From Dallia pectoralis (taxonomy: Eukaryota > Chordata > Actinopteri > Esociformes > Umbridae): a stretch of 64,000 nt of DNA. The stretch lies in NCBI GenBank assembly GCA_029465975.1, contig CM055737.1, positions 17,708,818-17,772,817 on the forward strand. The letters run 5' to 3'. The notes below the pieces were generated by a model that ran no database searches, was not told the origin of the DNA, and saw only the letters and a list, made by a program, of their open reading frames with translations. Positions 25,267 to 38,231 of this stretch are shown piece by piece. A program made the position numbers and the translations under genes. Every line of letters begins with the position of its first letter. The stretch's first letter is position 1.

Positions 25267-25996
25267 TATTATAAAATTTGAAAATACAGCTCTTATTGAT
25301 TTCTTCACTGCATAATTAACTTTTTGATTGATTGTTTCTTCCCGCCAAGAAAATAACAAAATGCTTACAACACTAGATATTCCTAGGCGGTCTCCCATCC
25401 AAGTACTAACCAAGCCCGACCCTGCTTGGCTTCCGAGATCAGACGAGATCGGCGTTTTCAGGGTGGTGTGGCCGTAAGCTATTAGAAAAGTTGAAAATAC
25501 AGCTCTTATTGATTTCTTCACAGCATAATTAACTTTTTGATTGATTGTTTCTTCCCGCCAAGAAAATAACAAAATGCTTACAACACTAGATATTCCTAGG
25601 CGGTCTCCCATCCAAGTACTAACCAAGCCCGACCCTGCTTGGCTTCCGAGATCAGGCGAGATCGGGCGTTTCAGGGTGGTGTGGCCGTAAGCTATTAGAA
25701 AAGTTGAAAATACAGCTCTTATTGATTTCTTCACTGCATAATTAACTTTTTGATTGATTGTTTCTTCCCGCCAAGAAAATAACAAAATGCTTACAACACT
25801 AGATATTCCTAGGCGGTCTCCCATCCAAGTACTAACCAAGCCCGACCCTGCTTGGCTTCCGAGATCAGGCGGGCGTTTTCAGGGTGGTGTGGCCGTAAGC
25901 TATTAGAAAAGTTGAAAATACAGCTCTTATTGATTTCTTCACTGCATAATTAACTTTTTGATTGATTGTTTCTTCCCGCCAAGAAAATAACAAAAT

Positions 25997-26114
25997 GCTT
26001 ACAACACTAGATATTCCTAGGCGGTCTCCCATCCAAGTACTAACCAAGCCCGACCCTGCTTGGCTTCCGAGATCAGACGAGATCGGGCGTTTTCAGGGTG
26101 GTGTGGCCGTAAGC
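25997..26114 (-). rRNA. 5S rRNA gene, consensus (C63 form)
   Basis: First of four consecutive genes identical to the majority sequence, the longest such run in the window. Confidence 0.89.
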
Positions 26115-26210
26115 TATTAGAAAAGTTGAAATTACAGCTCTTATTGATTTCTTCACTGCATAATTAACTTTTTGATTGATTGTTTCTTCCCGCCAAGAAA
26201 ATAACAAAAT

Positions 26211-26328
26211 GCTTACAACACTAGATATTCCTAGGCGGTCTCCCATCCAAGTACTAACCAAGCCCGACCCTGCTTGGCTTCCGAGATCAGACGAGATCGG
26301 GCGTTTTCAGGGTGGTGTGGCCGTAAGC
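26211..26328 (-). rRNA. 5S rRNA gene, consensus (C63 form)
   Basis: Second of the four identical genes; spacers on both sides are also the majority form. Confidence 0.89.
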
Positions 26329-26424
26329 TATTAGAAAAGTTGAAATTACAGCTCTTATTGATTTCTTCACTGCATAATTAACTTTTTGATTGATTGTTTC
26401 TTCCCGCCAAGAAAATAACAAAAT

Positions 26425-26542
26425 GCTTACAACACTAGATATTCCTAGGCGGTCTCCCATCCAAGTACTAACCAAGCCCGACCCTGCTTGGCTTCCGAGA
26501 TCAGACGAGATCGGGCGTTTTCAGGGTGGTGTGGCCGTAAGC
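26425..26542 (-). rRNA. 5S rRNA gene, consensus (C63 form)
   Basis: Third of the four identical genes; one A is missing from the run just upstream of its 5' end. Confidence 0.89.
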
Positions 26543-26637
26543 TATTAGAAAGTTGAAATTACAGCTCTTATTGATTTCTTCACTGCATAATTAACTTTTT
26601 GATTGATTGTTTCTTCCCGCCATGAAAATAACAAAAT

Positions 26638-26755
26638 GCTTACAACACTAGATATTCCTAGGCGGTCTCCCATCCAAGTACTAACCAAGCCCGACCCTGC
26701 TTGGCTTCCGAGATCAGACGAGATCGGGCGTTTTCAGGGTGGTGTGGCCGTAAGC
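26638..26755 (-). rRNA. 5S rRNA gene, consensus (C63 form)
   Basis: Fourth of the four identical genes. The next unit (26851) carries the 10-bp deletion and then the assembly gap follows. Confidence 0.88.
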
Positions 26756-27050
26756 TATTAGAAATTTGAAATTACAGCTCTTATTGATTTCTTCACTGCA
26801 TAATTAACTTTTTGATTGATTGTTTCTTCCCGCCAAGAAAATAACAAAATGCTTACAACACTAGATATTCCTAGGAAGTCTCCCATCCAAGTACTAACCA
26901 AGCCCGACCCTGCTTGGCTTCCGAGATCAGGCGTTTTCAGGGTGGTGTGGCCGTAAGCTATTAGAAGAGTTGAAAATACAGCTCTTATTGATTTCTTCAC
27001 TGCATAATTAACTTTTTGATTGATTGTTTCTTCCCGCCAAGAAAATAACA

Positions 27051-27550
27051 NNNNNNNNNNNNNNNNNNNNNNNNNNNNNNNNNNNNNNNNNNNNNNNNNN
27101 NNNNNNNNNNNNNNNNNNNNNNNNNNNNNNNNNNNNNNNNNNNNNNNNNNNNNNNNNNNNNNNNNNNNNNNNNNNNNNNNNNNNNNNNNNNNNNNNNNNN
27201 NNNNNNNNNNNNNNNNNNNNNNNNNNNNNNNNNNNNNNNNNNNNNNNNNNNNNNNNNNNNNNNNNNNNNNNNNNNNNNNNNNNNNNNNNNNNNNNNNNNN
27301 NNNNNNNNNNNNNNNNNNNNNNNNNNNNNNNNNNNNNNNNNNNNNNNNNNNNNNNNNNNNNNNNNNNNNNNNNNNNNNNNNNNNNNNNNNNNNNNNNNNN
27401 NNNNNNNNNNNNNNNNNNNNNNNNNNNNNNNNNNNNNNNNNNNNNNNNNNNNNNNNNNNNNNNNNNNNNNNNNNNNNNNNNNNNNNNNNNNNNNNNNNNN
27501 NNNNNNNNNNNNNNNNNNNNNNNNNNNNNNNNNNNNNNNNNNNNNNNNNN
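27051..27550. other. assembly gap of exactly 500 N
   Basis: A run of 500 unknown bases inside the minus-strand array. Both sides are 5S spacer in the same orientation: the sequence stops in the spacer after TTTT and resumes about 34 bp before the next gene's 3' end. The round length suggests a placeholder, so the true number of missing units is unknown. Confidence 0.98.
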
Positions 27551-27584
27551 TGATTGTTTCTTCCCGCCAAGAAAATAACAAAAT

Positions 27585-27702
27585 GCTTACAACACTAGAT
27601 ATTCCTAGGCGGTCTCCCATCCAAGTACTAACCAAGCCCAACCCTGCTTGGCTTCCGAGATCAGACGAGATCGGGCGTTTTCAGGGTGGTGTGGCCGTAA
27701 GC
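27585..27702 (-). rRNA. 5S rRNA gene, consensus (T63 form)
   Basis: First gene after the 27 kb gap, exact majority sequence with T63. Its terminator and 3' spacer are partly within the known sequence (27551-27584). Confidence 0.86.
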
Positions 27703-28226
27703 TATTAGAAAAGTTGAAATTACAGCTCTTATTGATTTCTTCACTGCATAATTAACTTTTTGATTGATTGTTTCTTCCCGCCAAGAAAATAACAAAATGC
27801 TTACAACACTAGATATTCCTAGGCGGTCTCCCATCCAAGTACTAACCAAGCCCGACCCTGCTTGGCTTCCGAGATCAGACGAGATCAGGCGTTTTCAGGG
27901 TGGTGTGGCCGTAAGCTATTAGAAAAGTTGAAATTACAGCTCTTATTGATTTCTTCACTGCATAATTAACTTTTTGATTGATTGTTTCTTCCCGCCATGA
28001 AAATAACAAAATGCTTACAACACTAGATATTCCTAGGCGGTCTCCCATCCAAGTACTAACCAAGCCCAACCCTGCTTGGCTTCCGAGATCAGACGAGATC
28101 GGGCATTTTCAGGGTGGTGTGGCCGTAAGCTATTAGAAAAGTTGAAATTACAGCTCTTATTGATTTCTTCAATGCATAATTAACTTTTTGATTGATTGTT
28201 TCTTCCCGCCATGAAAATAACAAAAT

Positions 28227-29587
28227 GCTTACAACACTAGATATTCCTAGGCGGTCTCCCATCCAAGTACTAACCAAGCCCGACCCTGCTTGGCTTACGA
28301 GATCAGAAGAGATCGGGCGTTTTCAGGGTGGTGTGGCCGTAAGCTATTAGAGAAGTTGAAATTACAGCTCTTATTGATTTCTTCACTGCATAATTAACTT
28401 TTTGATTGATTGTTTCTTCCCGCCAAGAAAATAACAAAAGGCTTACAACACTGGATATTCCTAGGCGGTCTCCTATCCAATTACTAACCAAGCCCGACCC
28501 TGCTTGGCTTCCGAGATCAGGCGTTTTCAGGGTGGTGTGGACATAAGCTATTAGAACATTTGAAAATACAGCTCTAATTGATTTCTTCACTGCATAATTA
28601 ACTTTTTGATTGATTGTTTCTTCCCGCCAAGAAAATAACAAAATGCTTACAACACTAGAAAGTCCTAGGCGGTCTCCCATCCAAGTACTAACCAAGCCTG
28701 ACCCTGCTTGGCTTCCGAGATCAGACGAGATCGGGCGTTTTCAGGGTGGTGTGGCCGTAAGCTGTTATAGAAGTTGAAATTACAGCTCTTATTGATTTCT
28801 TCACTGCATAATTAACTTTTTGATTGATTGTTTCTTCCGGCCAAGAAAATAACAAAAGGCTTACAACACTAGATATTCCTAGGCGGTCTCCCATCCAATT
28901 ACTAACCAAGCCTGACCCTGCTTGGCTTCCGAGATCAGGCGTTTTCAGGGTGGTGTGGACATAAGCTATTATAACATTTGAAAATACAGCTCTAATTGAT
29001 TTCTTCACTGCATAATTAACTTTTTGATTGATTGTTTCTTCCCGCCAAGAAAATAACAAACTGCTTACATTACTAGATATTCCTAGGCGGTCTCCCATCC
29101 AAGCCCGACCCTGCATGGCTTCCGAGATCAGACGAGATCGGGCGTTTTCAGGGTGGTGTGGCCGTAAGCTATTAGAACATTTGAAAATACAGCTCTGATT
29201 GATTTCTTCACTGCATAATTACCTTTTTGATTGATTGTTTCTTCCCACCAAGAAAATAACAAAATGCTTACAACACTAGAAATTCCTAGGCGGTCTCCCA
29301 TCCAAGTACTAACCAAGCCCAACCCTGCTTGGCTTCCGAAATCAGACGAGATCGGGCGTTTTCAGGATGATGTGGCCGCAAGCTGTTATAAAAGTTGAAA
29401 TTACAGCTCTTATTGATTTCTTCACTGAATAATTAACTTTTTGATTGATTGTTTCTTCCCGCCAAGAAAATAACAATATGCTTACAACACTAGATATTCC
29501 TAGGCGGTCTCCCATCCAATTACTAACCAAGCCCGACACTGCTTGGCTTCCGAGATCAGGCGTTTTCAGGGTGGTGTGGCCGTAAGC
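28227..29587 (-). repeat. Higher-order module, copy D (partial)
   Basis: Matches copy A from 16766 to 18126 with a shift of 11461 bp, then returns to consensus-like units at 29684. Confidence 0.78.
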
Positions 29588-31140
29588 TTTTAGAGCAGTT
29601 GAAAAAACAGCTCTTATCGATTTCTTCACTGCATAATTCACTTTTTGATTGATTGTTTCTTCCCGCCAAGAAAATAACAAAATGCTTACAACACTAGATA
29701 TTCCTAGGCGGTCTCCCATCCAAGTACTAACCAAGCCCGACCCTGCTTGGCTTCCGAGATCAGACGAGATCGGGCGTTTTCAGGATGGTGTGGCCGTAAG
29801 CTATTAGAAAAGTTGAAATTACAGCTCTTATTGATTTCTTCACTGCATAATTAACTTTTGATTGATTGTTTCTTCCCGCCAAGAAAATAACAAAATGCTT
29901 ACAACACTAGATATTCCTAGGCGGTCTCCCATCCAAGTACTAACCAAGCCCGACCCTGTTTGGCTTCCGAGATCGGGCGTTTTCAGGGTGGTGTGGCCGT
30001 AAGCTATTAGAAAAGTTGAAATTACAGCTCTTATTGATTTCTTCACTGCATAATTAACTTTTTGATTGTTTGTTTCTTCCCGCCAAGAAAATAACAAAAT
30101 GCTTACAACACTAGATATTTCCAGGCGGTCTCCCATCCAAGTACTAACCAAGCCCGACCCTGTTTGGTTTCCGAGATCAGGCGTTTTCAGGGTGGTGTGG
30201 CCGTAGGCTATTAGAACATTTGAAAATACAGCTCTTATTGATTTCTTCACTGCATAATTAACTTTTTGATTGATTGTTTCTTCCCGCCAAGAAAATAACA
30301 AAATGCTTACAACACTAGATATTCCTAGGCGGTCTCCCATCCAGTACTAACCAAGCCCGACCCTGGTTGGCTTCCGAGATCAGACGAGATCGGGCGTTTT
30401 CAGGGTGGTGTGGCCGTAAGCTATTAGAAAAGTTGAAATTACAGCTCTTATTGATTTCTTCACTGCATAATTAACTTTTTGATTGATTGTTTCTTCCCGC
30501 CAAGAAAATAACAATAATGCTTACAACACTAGATATTTCCAGGCGGTCTCCCATCCAAGTACTAACCAAGCCCGACCCTGCTTGGCTTCCGAGATCAGAC
30601 GAGATCGGGCGTTTTCAGGATGGTGTGGCCGTAAGCTGTTATAAAAGTTGAAATTACAGCTCTTATTGATTTCTTCACTGCATAATTAACTTTTTGATTG
30701 ATTGTTTCTTCCCGCCAAGAAAATAACAAAATGCTTACAACACTAGATATTCCTAGGCGGTCTCCCATCCAATTACTAACCAAGCCCGACCCGGCTTGGC
30801 TTCCGAGATCAGGCGTTTTCAGGGTGGTGTGGCCGTAAGCTATTAGAACAGTTGAAAATACAGCTCTTATTGATTTCTTCACTGCATAATTAACTTTTTG
30901 ATTGATTGTTTCTTCCCGCCAAGAAAATAACAAAATGCTTACAACACTAGATATTCCTAGGCGGTCTCCCATCCAAGTACTAACCAAGCCCGACCCTGCT
31001 TGGCTTTCGAGATCAGGCGTTTTCAGGGTGGTGTGGCCGTAAGCTATTAGAAAAGTTGAAAATACAGCTCTTATTGATTTCTTCACTGCATAATTAACTT
31101 TTTGATTGATTGTTTCTTCCCGCCAAGAAAATAACAAAAT

Positions 31141-31258
31141 GCTTACAACACTAGATATTCCTAGGCGGTCTCCCATCCAAGTACTAACCAAGCCCGACCC
31201 TGCTTGGCTTCCGAGATCAGACGAGATCGGGCGTTTTCAGGGTGGTGTGGCCGTAAGC
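31141..31258 (-). rRNA. 5S rRNA gene, consensus (C63 form)
   Basis: Exact majority sequence between two copies with the 10-bp deletion (30733, 30937) and the divergent 31355 copy. Confidence 0.87.
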
Positions 31259-31568
31259 TATTAGAAAAGTTGAAATTACAGCTCTTATTGATTTCTTCAC
31301 TGCATAATTAACTTTTTGATTGATTGTTTCTTCCCGCCATGAAAATAACAAAATGCTTACAACACTAGATATTCCTAGGCGGTCTCCCATCCAAGTACTA
31401 ACCAAGCCTGACCCTGCTTGGCTTCCGAGATCAGACGAGATCGGGCGTTTTCAGGGTGGTGTGGCTGTAAGCCATTAGAAAAGTTGAAATTACAGCTCTT
31501 ATTGATTTCTTCACTGCATAATTAACTTTTTGATTGTTTGTTACTTCCCGCCAAGAAAATAACAAAAT

Positions 31569-34385
31569 GCTTACAACACTAGATATTCCTAGGCGGTCTC
31601 CCATCCAAGTACTAACCAAGCCCGACCCTGCTTGGCTTCCGAGATCAGACGAGATCAGGCGTTTTCAGGGTGGTGTGGCCGTAAGCGATAAGACAAGTTG
31701 AAATTACAGCTCTTATTGATTTCTTCACTGCATAATTAACTTTTTGATTGATTGTTTCTTCCCGCCATGAAAATAACAAAATGCTTACAACACTAGATAT
31801 TCCTAGGCGGTCTCCCATCCAAGTACTAACCAAGCCCAACCCTGCTTGGCTTCCGAGATCAGACGAGATCGGGCATTTTCAGGGTGGTGTGGCCGTAAGC
31901 TATTAGAAAAGTTGAAATTACAGCTCTTATTGATTTCTTCAATGCATAATTAACTTTATGATTGATTGTTTCTTCCCGCCATGAAAATAACAAAATGCTT
32001 ACAACACTAGATATTCCTAGGCGGTCTCCCATCCAAGTACTAACCAAGCCCGACCCTGCTTGGCTTACGAGATCAGAAGAGATCGGGTGTTTTCAGGCTG
32101 GTGTGGCCGTAAGCTATTAGAGAAGTTGAAATTACAGCTCTTATTGATTTCTTCACTGCATAATTAACTTTTTGATTGATTGTTTCTTCCCGCCAAGAAA
32201 ATAACAAAAGGCTTACAACACTGGATATTCCTAGGCGGTCTCCTATCCAATTACTAACCAAGCCCGACCCTGCTTGGCTTCCGAGATCAGGCGTTTTCAG
32301 GGTGGTGTGGACATAAGCTATTAGAACATTTGAAAATACAGCTCTAATTGATTTCTTCACTGCATAATTAACTTTTTGATTGATTGTTTCTTCCCGCCAA
32401 GAAAATAACAAAATGCATACAACACTAGACAGTCCTAGACGGTCTCGCATCCAAGTACTAACCAAGCCTGACCCTGCTTGGCTTCCGAGATCAGACGAGA
32501 TCGGGCGTTTTCAGGGTGGTGTGGCCGTAAGCTGTTATAGAAGTTGAAATTACAGCTCTTATTGATTTCTTCACTGCATAATTAACTTTTTGATTGATTG
32601 TTTCTTCCGGCCAAGAAAATAACAAAAGGCTTACAACACTAGATATTCCTAGGCGGTCTCCCATCCAATTACTAACCAAGCCTGACCCTGCTTGGCTTCC
32701 GAGATCAGGCGTTTTCAGGGTGGTGTGGACATAAGCTATTATAACATTTGAAAATACAGCTCTAATTGATTTCTTCACTGCATAATTAACTTTTTGATTG
32801 ATTGTTTCTTCCCGCCAAGAAAATAACAAACTGCTTACATTACTAGATATTCCTAGGCGGTCTCCCATCCAAGCCCGACCCTGCATGGCTTCCGAGATCA
32901 GACGAGATCGGGCGTTTTCAGGGTGGTGTGGCCGTAAGCTATTAGAACATTTGAAAATACAGCTCTGATTGATTTCTTCACTGCATAATTACCTTTTTGA
33001 TTGATTGTTTCTTCCCACCAAGAAAATAACAAAATGCTTACAACACTAGAAATTCCTAGGCGGTCTCCCATCCAAGTACTAACCAAGCCCAACCCTGCTT
33101 GGCTTCCGAAATCAGACGAGATCGGGCGTTTTCAGGATGATGTGGCCGCAAGCTGTTATAAAAGTTGAAATTACAGCTCTTATTGATTTCTTCACTGAAT
33201 AATTAACTTTTTGATTGATTGTTTCTTCCCGCCAAGAAAATAACAATATGCTTACAACACTAGATATTCCTAGGCGGTCTCCCATCCAATTACTAACCAA
33301 GCCCGACACTGCTTGGCTTCCGAGACCAGGCGTTTTCAGGGTGGTGTGGCCGTAAGCTTTTAGAGCAGTTGAAAAAACAGCTCTTATCGATTTCTTCACT
33401 GCATAATTAACTTTTTGATTGATTGTTTCTTCCCGCCAAGAAAATAACAAAATGCTTACAACACTAGACAGTCCTAGACGGTCTCGCATCCAAGTACTAA
33501 CCAAGCCTGACCCTGCTTGGCTTCCGAGATCAGACGAGATCGGGCGTTTTCAGGGTGGTGTGGCCGTAAGCTGTTATAAAAGTTGAAATTACAGCTCTTA
33601 TTGATTTCTTCACTGCATAATTAACTTTTTGATTGATTGTTTCTTCCCGCCAAGAAAATAACAAAAGGCTTACAACACTAGATATTCCTAGGCGGTCTCC
33701 CATCCAATTACTAACCAAGCCCGACCCTGCTTGGCTTCCGAGATCAGGCGTTTTCAGGGTGGTGTGGACATAAGCTATTATAACATTTGAAAATACAGCT
33801 CTAATTGATTTCTTCACTGCATAATTAACTTTTTGATTGATTGTTTCTTCCCGCCAAGAAAATAACAAACTGCTTACATTACTAGATATTCCTAGGCGGT
33901 CTCCCATCCAAGCCCGACCCTGCATGGCTTCCGAGATCAGACGAGATCGGGCGTTTTCAGGATGATGTGGCCGCAAGCTGTTATAAAAGTTGAAATTACA
34001 GCTCTTATTGATTTCTTCACTGAATAATTAACTTTTTGATTGATTGTTTCTTCCCGCCAAGAAAATAACAATATGCTTACAACACTAGATATTCCTAGGC
34101 GGTCTCCCATCCAAGCCCGACCCTGCATGGCTTCCGAGATCAGACGAGATCGGGCGTTTTCAGGATGATGTGGCCGCAAGCTGTTATAAAAGTTGAAATT
34201 ACAGCTCTTATTGATTTCTTCACTGAATAATTAACTTTTTGATTGATTGTTTCTTCCCGCCAAGAAAATAACAATATGCTTACAACACTAGATATTCCTA
34301 GGCGGTCTCCCATCCAAGTACTAACCAAGCCCGACACTGCTTGGCTTCCGAGATCAGGCGTTTTCAGGGTGGTGTGGCCGTAAGC
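31569..34385 (-). repeat. Higher-order module, copy E
   Basis: Nearly the whole of copy A is repeated here, including the paired 11-bp-deleted units (33872, 34075). Confidence 0.8.
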
Positions 34386-37300
34386 TTTTAGAGCAGTTGA
34401 AAAAACAGCTCTTATCGATTTCTTCACTGCATAATTAACTTTTTGATTGATTGTTTCTTCCCGCCAAGAAAATAACAAAAGGCTTACAACACTAGATATT
34501 CCTAGGCGGTCTCCCATCCAATTACTAACCAAGCCTGACCCTGCTTGGCTTCCGAGATCAGGCGTTTTCAGGGTGGTGTGGACATAAGCTATTATAACAT
34601 TTGAAAATACAGCTCTAATTGATTTCTTCACTGCATAATTAACTTTTTGATTGATTGTTTCTTCCCGCCAAGAAAATAACAAACTGCTTACATTACTAGA
34701 TATTCCTAGGCGGTCTCCCATCCAAGCCCGACCCTGCATGGCTTCCGAGATCAGACGAGATCGGGCGTTTTCAGGGTGGTGTGGCCGTAAGCTATTAGAA
34801 CATTTGAAAATACAGCTCTGATTGATTTCTTCACTGCATAATTACCTTTTTGATTGATTGTTTCTTCCCACCAAGAAAATAACAAAATGCTTACAACACT
34901 AGAAATTCCTAGGCGGTCTCCCATCCAAGTACTAACCAAGCCCAACCCTGCTTGGCTTCCGAAATCAGACGAGATCGGGCGTTTTCAGGATGATGTGGCC
35001 GCAAGCTGTTATAAAAGTTGAAATTACAGCTCTTATTGATTTCTTCACTGAATAATTAACCTTTTGATTGATTGTTTCTTCCCGCCAAGAAAATAACAAT
35101 ATGCTTACAACACTAGATATTCCTAGGCGGTCTCCCATCCAATTACTAACCAAGCCCGACACTGCTTGGCTTCCGAGATCAGGCGTTTTCAGGGTGGTGT
35201 GGCCGTAAGCTTTTAGAGCAGTTGAAAAAACAGCTCTTATCGATTTCTTCACTGCATAATTAACTTTTTGATTGATTGTTTCTTCCCGCCAAGAAAATAA
35301 CAAAATGCTTACAACACTAGACATTCCTAGGCGGTCTCCCATCCAAATACTAACCAAGCCCAACCCTGCTTGGCTTCCGAGATCAGACGAGATCGGGCAT
35401 TTTCAGGGTGGTGTGGCCGTAAGCTATTAGAAAAGTTGAAATTACAGCTCTTATTGATTTCTTCACTGCATAATTAACTTTTTGATTGTTTGTTTCTTCC
35501 CGCCATTAAAATAACAAAATGCTTACAACACTAGATATTCCTAGGCGGTCTCCCATCCAAGTACTAACCAAGCCCGACCCTGCTTGGCTTACGAGATCAG
35601 AAGAGATCGGGTGTTTTCAGGCTGGTGTGGCCGTGAGCTATTAGAGAAGTTGAAATTACAGCTCTTATTGATTTCTTCACTGCATAATTAACTTTTTGAT
35701 TGATTGTTTCTTCCCGCCAAGAAAATAACAAAAGGCTTACAACACTGGAGATTCCTAGGCGGTCTCCTATCCAATTACTAACCAAGCCCGACCCTGCTTG
35801 GCTTCCGAGATCAGGCGTTTTCAGGGTGGTGTGGACATAAGCTATTAGAACATTTGAAAATACAGCTCTAATTGATTTCTTCACTGCATAATTAACTTTT
35901 TGATTGATTGTTTCTTCCCGCCAAGAAAATAACAAAATGCATACAACACTAGACAGTCCTAGACGGTCTCGCATCCAAGTACTAACCAAGCCTGACCCTG
36001 CTTGGCTTCCGAGATCAGACGAGATCGGGCCTTTTCAGGGTGGTGTGGCCGTAAGCTGTTATAGAAGTTGAAATTACAGCTCTTATTGATTTCTTCACTG
36101 CATAATTAACTTTTTGATTGATTGTTTCTTCCCGCCAAGAAAATAACAAAAGGCTTACAACACTAGATATTCCTAGGCGGTCTCCCATCCAATTACTAAC
36201 CAAGCCTGACCCTGCTTGGCTTCCGAGATCAGGCGTTTTCAGGGTGGTGTGGACATAAGCTATTATAACATTTGAAAATACAGCTCTAATTGATTTCTTC
36301 ACTGCATAATTAACTTTTTGATTGATTGTTTCTTCCCACCAAGAAAATAACAAAATGCATACAACAGTAGACAGTCCTAGGCGGTCTCCCATCCAAGTAC
36401 TAACCAAGCCTGACCCTGCTTGGCTTCCGAGATCAGACGAGATCGGGCCTTTTCAGGGTGGTGTGGCCGTAAGCTGTTATAGAAGTTGAAATTACAGCTC
36501 TTATTGATTTCTTCACTGCATAATTAACTTTTTGATTGATTGTTTCTTCCCGCCAAGAAAATAACAAAAGGCTTACAACACTAGATATTCCTAGGCGGTC
36601 TCCCATCCAATTACTAACCAAGCCTGACCCTGCTTGGCTTCCGAGATCAGGCGTTTTCAGGGTGGTGTGGACATAAGCTATTATAACATTTGAAAATACA
36701 GCTCTAATTGATTTCTTCACTGCATAATTAACTTTTTGATTGATTGTTTCTTCCCACCAAGAAAATAACAAAATGCTTACAACACTAGAAATTCCTAGGC
36801 GGTCTCCCATCCAAGTACTAACCAAGCCCAAACCTGCTTGGCTTCCGAGATCAGACGAGATCGGGCGTTTTCAGGATGATGTGGCCGCAAGCTGTTATAA
36901 AAGTTGAAATTACAGCTCTTATTGATTTCTTCACTGAATAATTAACTTTTTGATTGATTGTTTCTTCCCGCCAAGAAAATAACAATATGCTTACAACACT
37001 AGATATTCCTAGGCGGTCTCCCATCCAATTACTAACCAAGCCCGACACTGCTTGGCTTCCGAGATCAGGCGTTTTCAGGGTGGTGTGGCCGTAAGCTTTT
37101 AGAGCAGTTGAAAAAACAGCTCTTATCGATTTCTTCACTGCATAATTAACTTTTTGATTGATTGTTTCTTCCCGCCAAGAAAATAACAAAAGGCTTACAA
37201 CACTAGATATTCCTAGGCGGTCTCCCATCCAATTACTAACCAAGCCTGACCCTGCTTGGCTTCCGAGATCAGGCGTTTTCAGGGTGGTGTGGACATAAGC

Positions 37301-38231
37301 TATTATAACATTTGAAAATACAGCTCTAATTGATTTCTTCACTGCATAATTAACTTTTTGATTGATTGTTTCTTCCCGCCAAGAAAATAACAAACTGCTT
37401 ACATTACTAGATATTCCTAGGCGGTCTCCCATCCAAGCCCGACCCTGCGTGGCTTCCGAGATCAGACGAGATCGGGCGTTTTCAGGGTGGTGTGGCCGTA
37501 AGCTATTAGAACATTTGAAAATACAGCTCTGATTGATTTCTTCACTGCATAATTACCTTTTTGATTGATTGTTTCTTCCCACCAAGAAAATAACAAAATG
37601 CTTACAACACTAGAAATTCCTAGGCGGTCTCCCATCCAAGTACTAACCAAGCCCAACCCTGCTTGGCTTCCGAAATCAGACGAGATCGGGCGTTTTCAGG
37701 ATGATGTGGCCGCAAGCTGTTATAAAAGTTGAAATTACAGCTCTTATTGATTTCTTCACTGAATAATTAACTTTTTGATTGATTGTTTCTTCCCGCCAAG
37801 AAAATAACAATATGCTTACAACACTAGATATTCCTAGGCGGTCTCCCATCCAATTACTAACCAAGCCCGACACTGCTTGGCTTCCGAGATCAGGCGTTTT
37901 CAGGGTGGTGTGGCCGTAAGCTTTTAGAGCAGTTGAAAAAACATCTCTTATCGATTTCTTCACTGCATAATTAACTTTTTGATTGATTGTTTCTTCCCGC
38001 CAAGAAAATAACAAAATGCTTACAACACTAGACATTCCTAGGCGGTCTCCCATCCAAGTACTAACCAAGCCCGACCCTGCTTGGCTTCCGAGATCAGACG
38101 AGATCGGGCATTTTCAGGGTGGTGTGGCCGTAAGCTGTTATAAAAGTTGAAATTACAGCTCTTATTGATTTCTTCACTGCATAATTAACTTTTTGATTGA
38201 TTGTTTCTTCCCGCCAAGAAAATAGCAAAAT
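31997..38231 (-). repeat. 5S array block 7, higher-order modules, units 152-181
   Basis: Full-length genes have low ends at 31997, 32415, 33036, 33454, 34889, 35307, 35521, 35939, 36357, 36775, 37600, 38018, most with several substitutions. The 10-bp deletion is in 32211, 32629, 33250, 33668, 34278, 34482, 35103, 35735, 36153, 36571, 36989, 37193, 37814. The 11-bp deletion is in 32833, 33872, 34075, 34686, 37397. No unit matches the majority sequence, so this block looks largely pseudogenic. Confidence 0.88.
34482..38135 (-). repeat. Higher-order module, copies F and G (rearranged)
   Basis: 34482-35210 repeats the deleted / 11-bp-deleted / full / deleted part. 35521-37921 repeats the module with extra full/deleted pairs inserted (36357-36892); shifts from copy A are 18755 bp before and 19795 bp after the insertion. 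Confidence 0.75.

Larger units (their letters stand above)
24731..27050 (-). repeat. 5S array block 5, units 120-130, consensus-rich
   Basis: Full-length genes have low ends at 24731, 25149, 25363 (117 bp), 25576 (117), 25997, 26211, 26425, 26638. The 10-bp deletion is in 24945 and 26851, and 25789-25900 has a 6-bp loss in helix III. Four consecutive genes (25997, 26211, 26425, 26638) are identical to the majority sequence. The block ends in a spacer at the first N gap. Confidence 0.9.
27551..31996 (-). repeat. 5S array block 6, units 131-151
   Basis: Full-length genes have low ends at 27585, 27799, 28013, 28227, 28645, 29266, 29684, 30305 (117 bp), 30519, 31141, 31355, 31569, 31783. The 10-bp deletion is in 28441, 28859, 29480, 29897, 30101, 30733, 30937. 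The 11-bp deletion is in 29063. Units 28227-29587 are a copy of the higher-order module; the flanking units are closer to consensus (27585 and 31141 exact, 27799 and 29684 one base off). Confidence 0.9.

Noticed and set aside
27020..27578. Open frames running through N stretches (also at 44182-44938)
   Set aside because: They consist of unknown bases and carry no sequence evidence.
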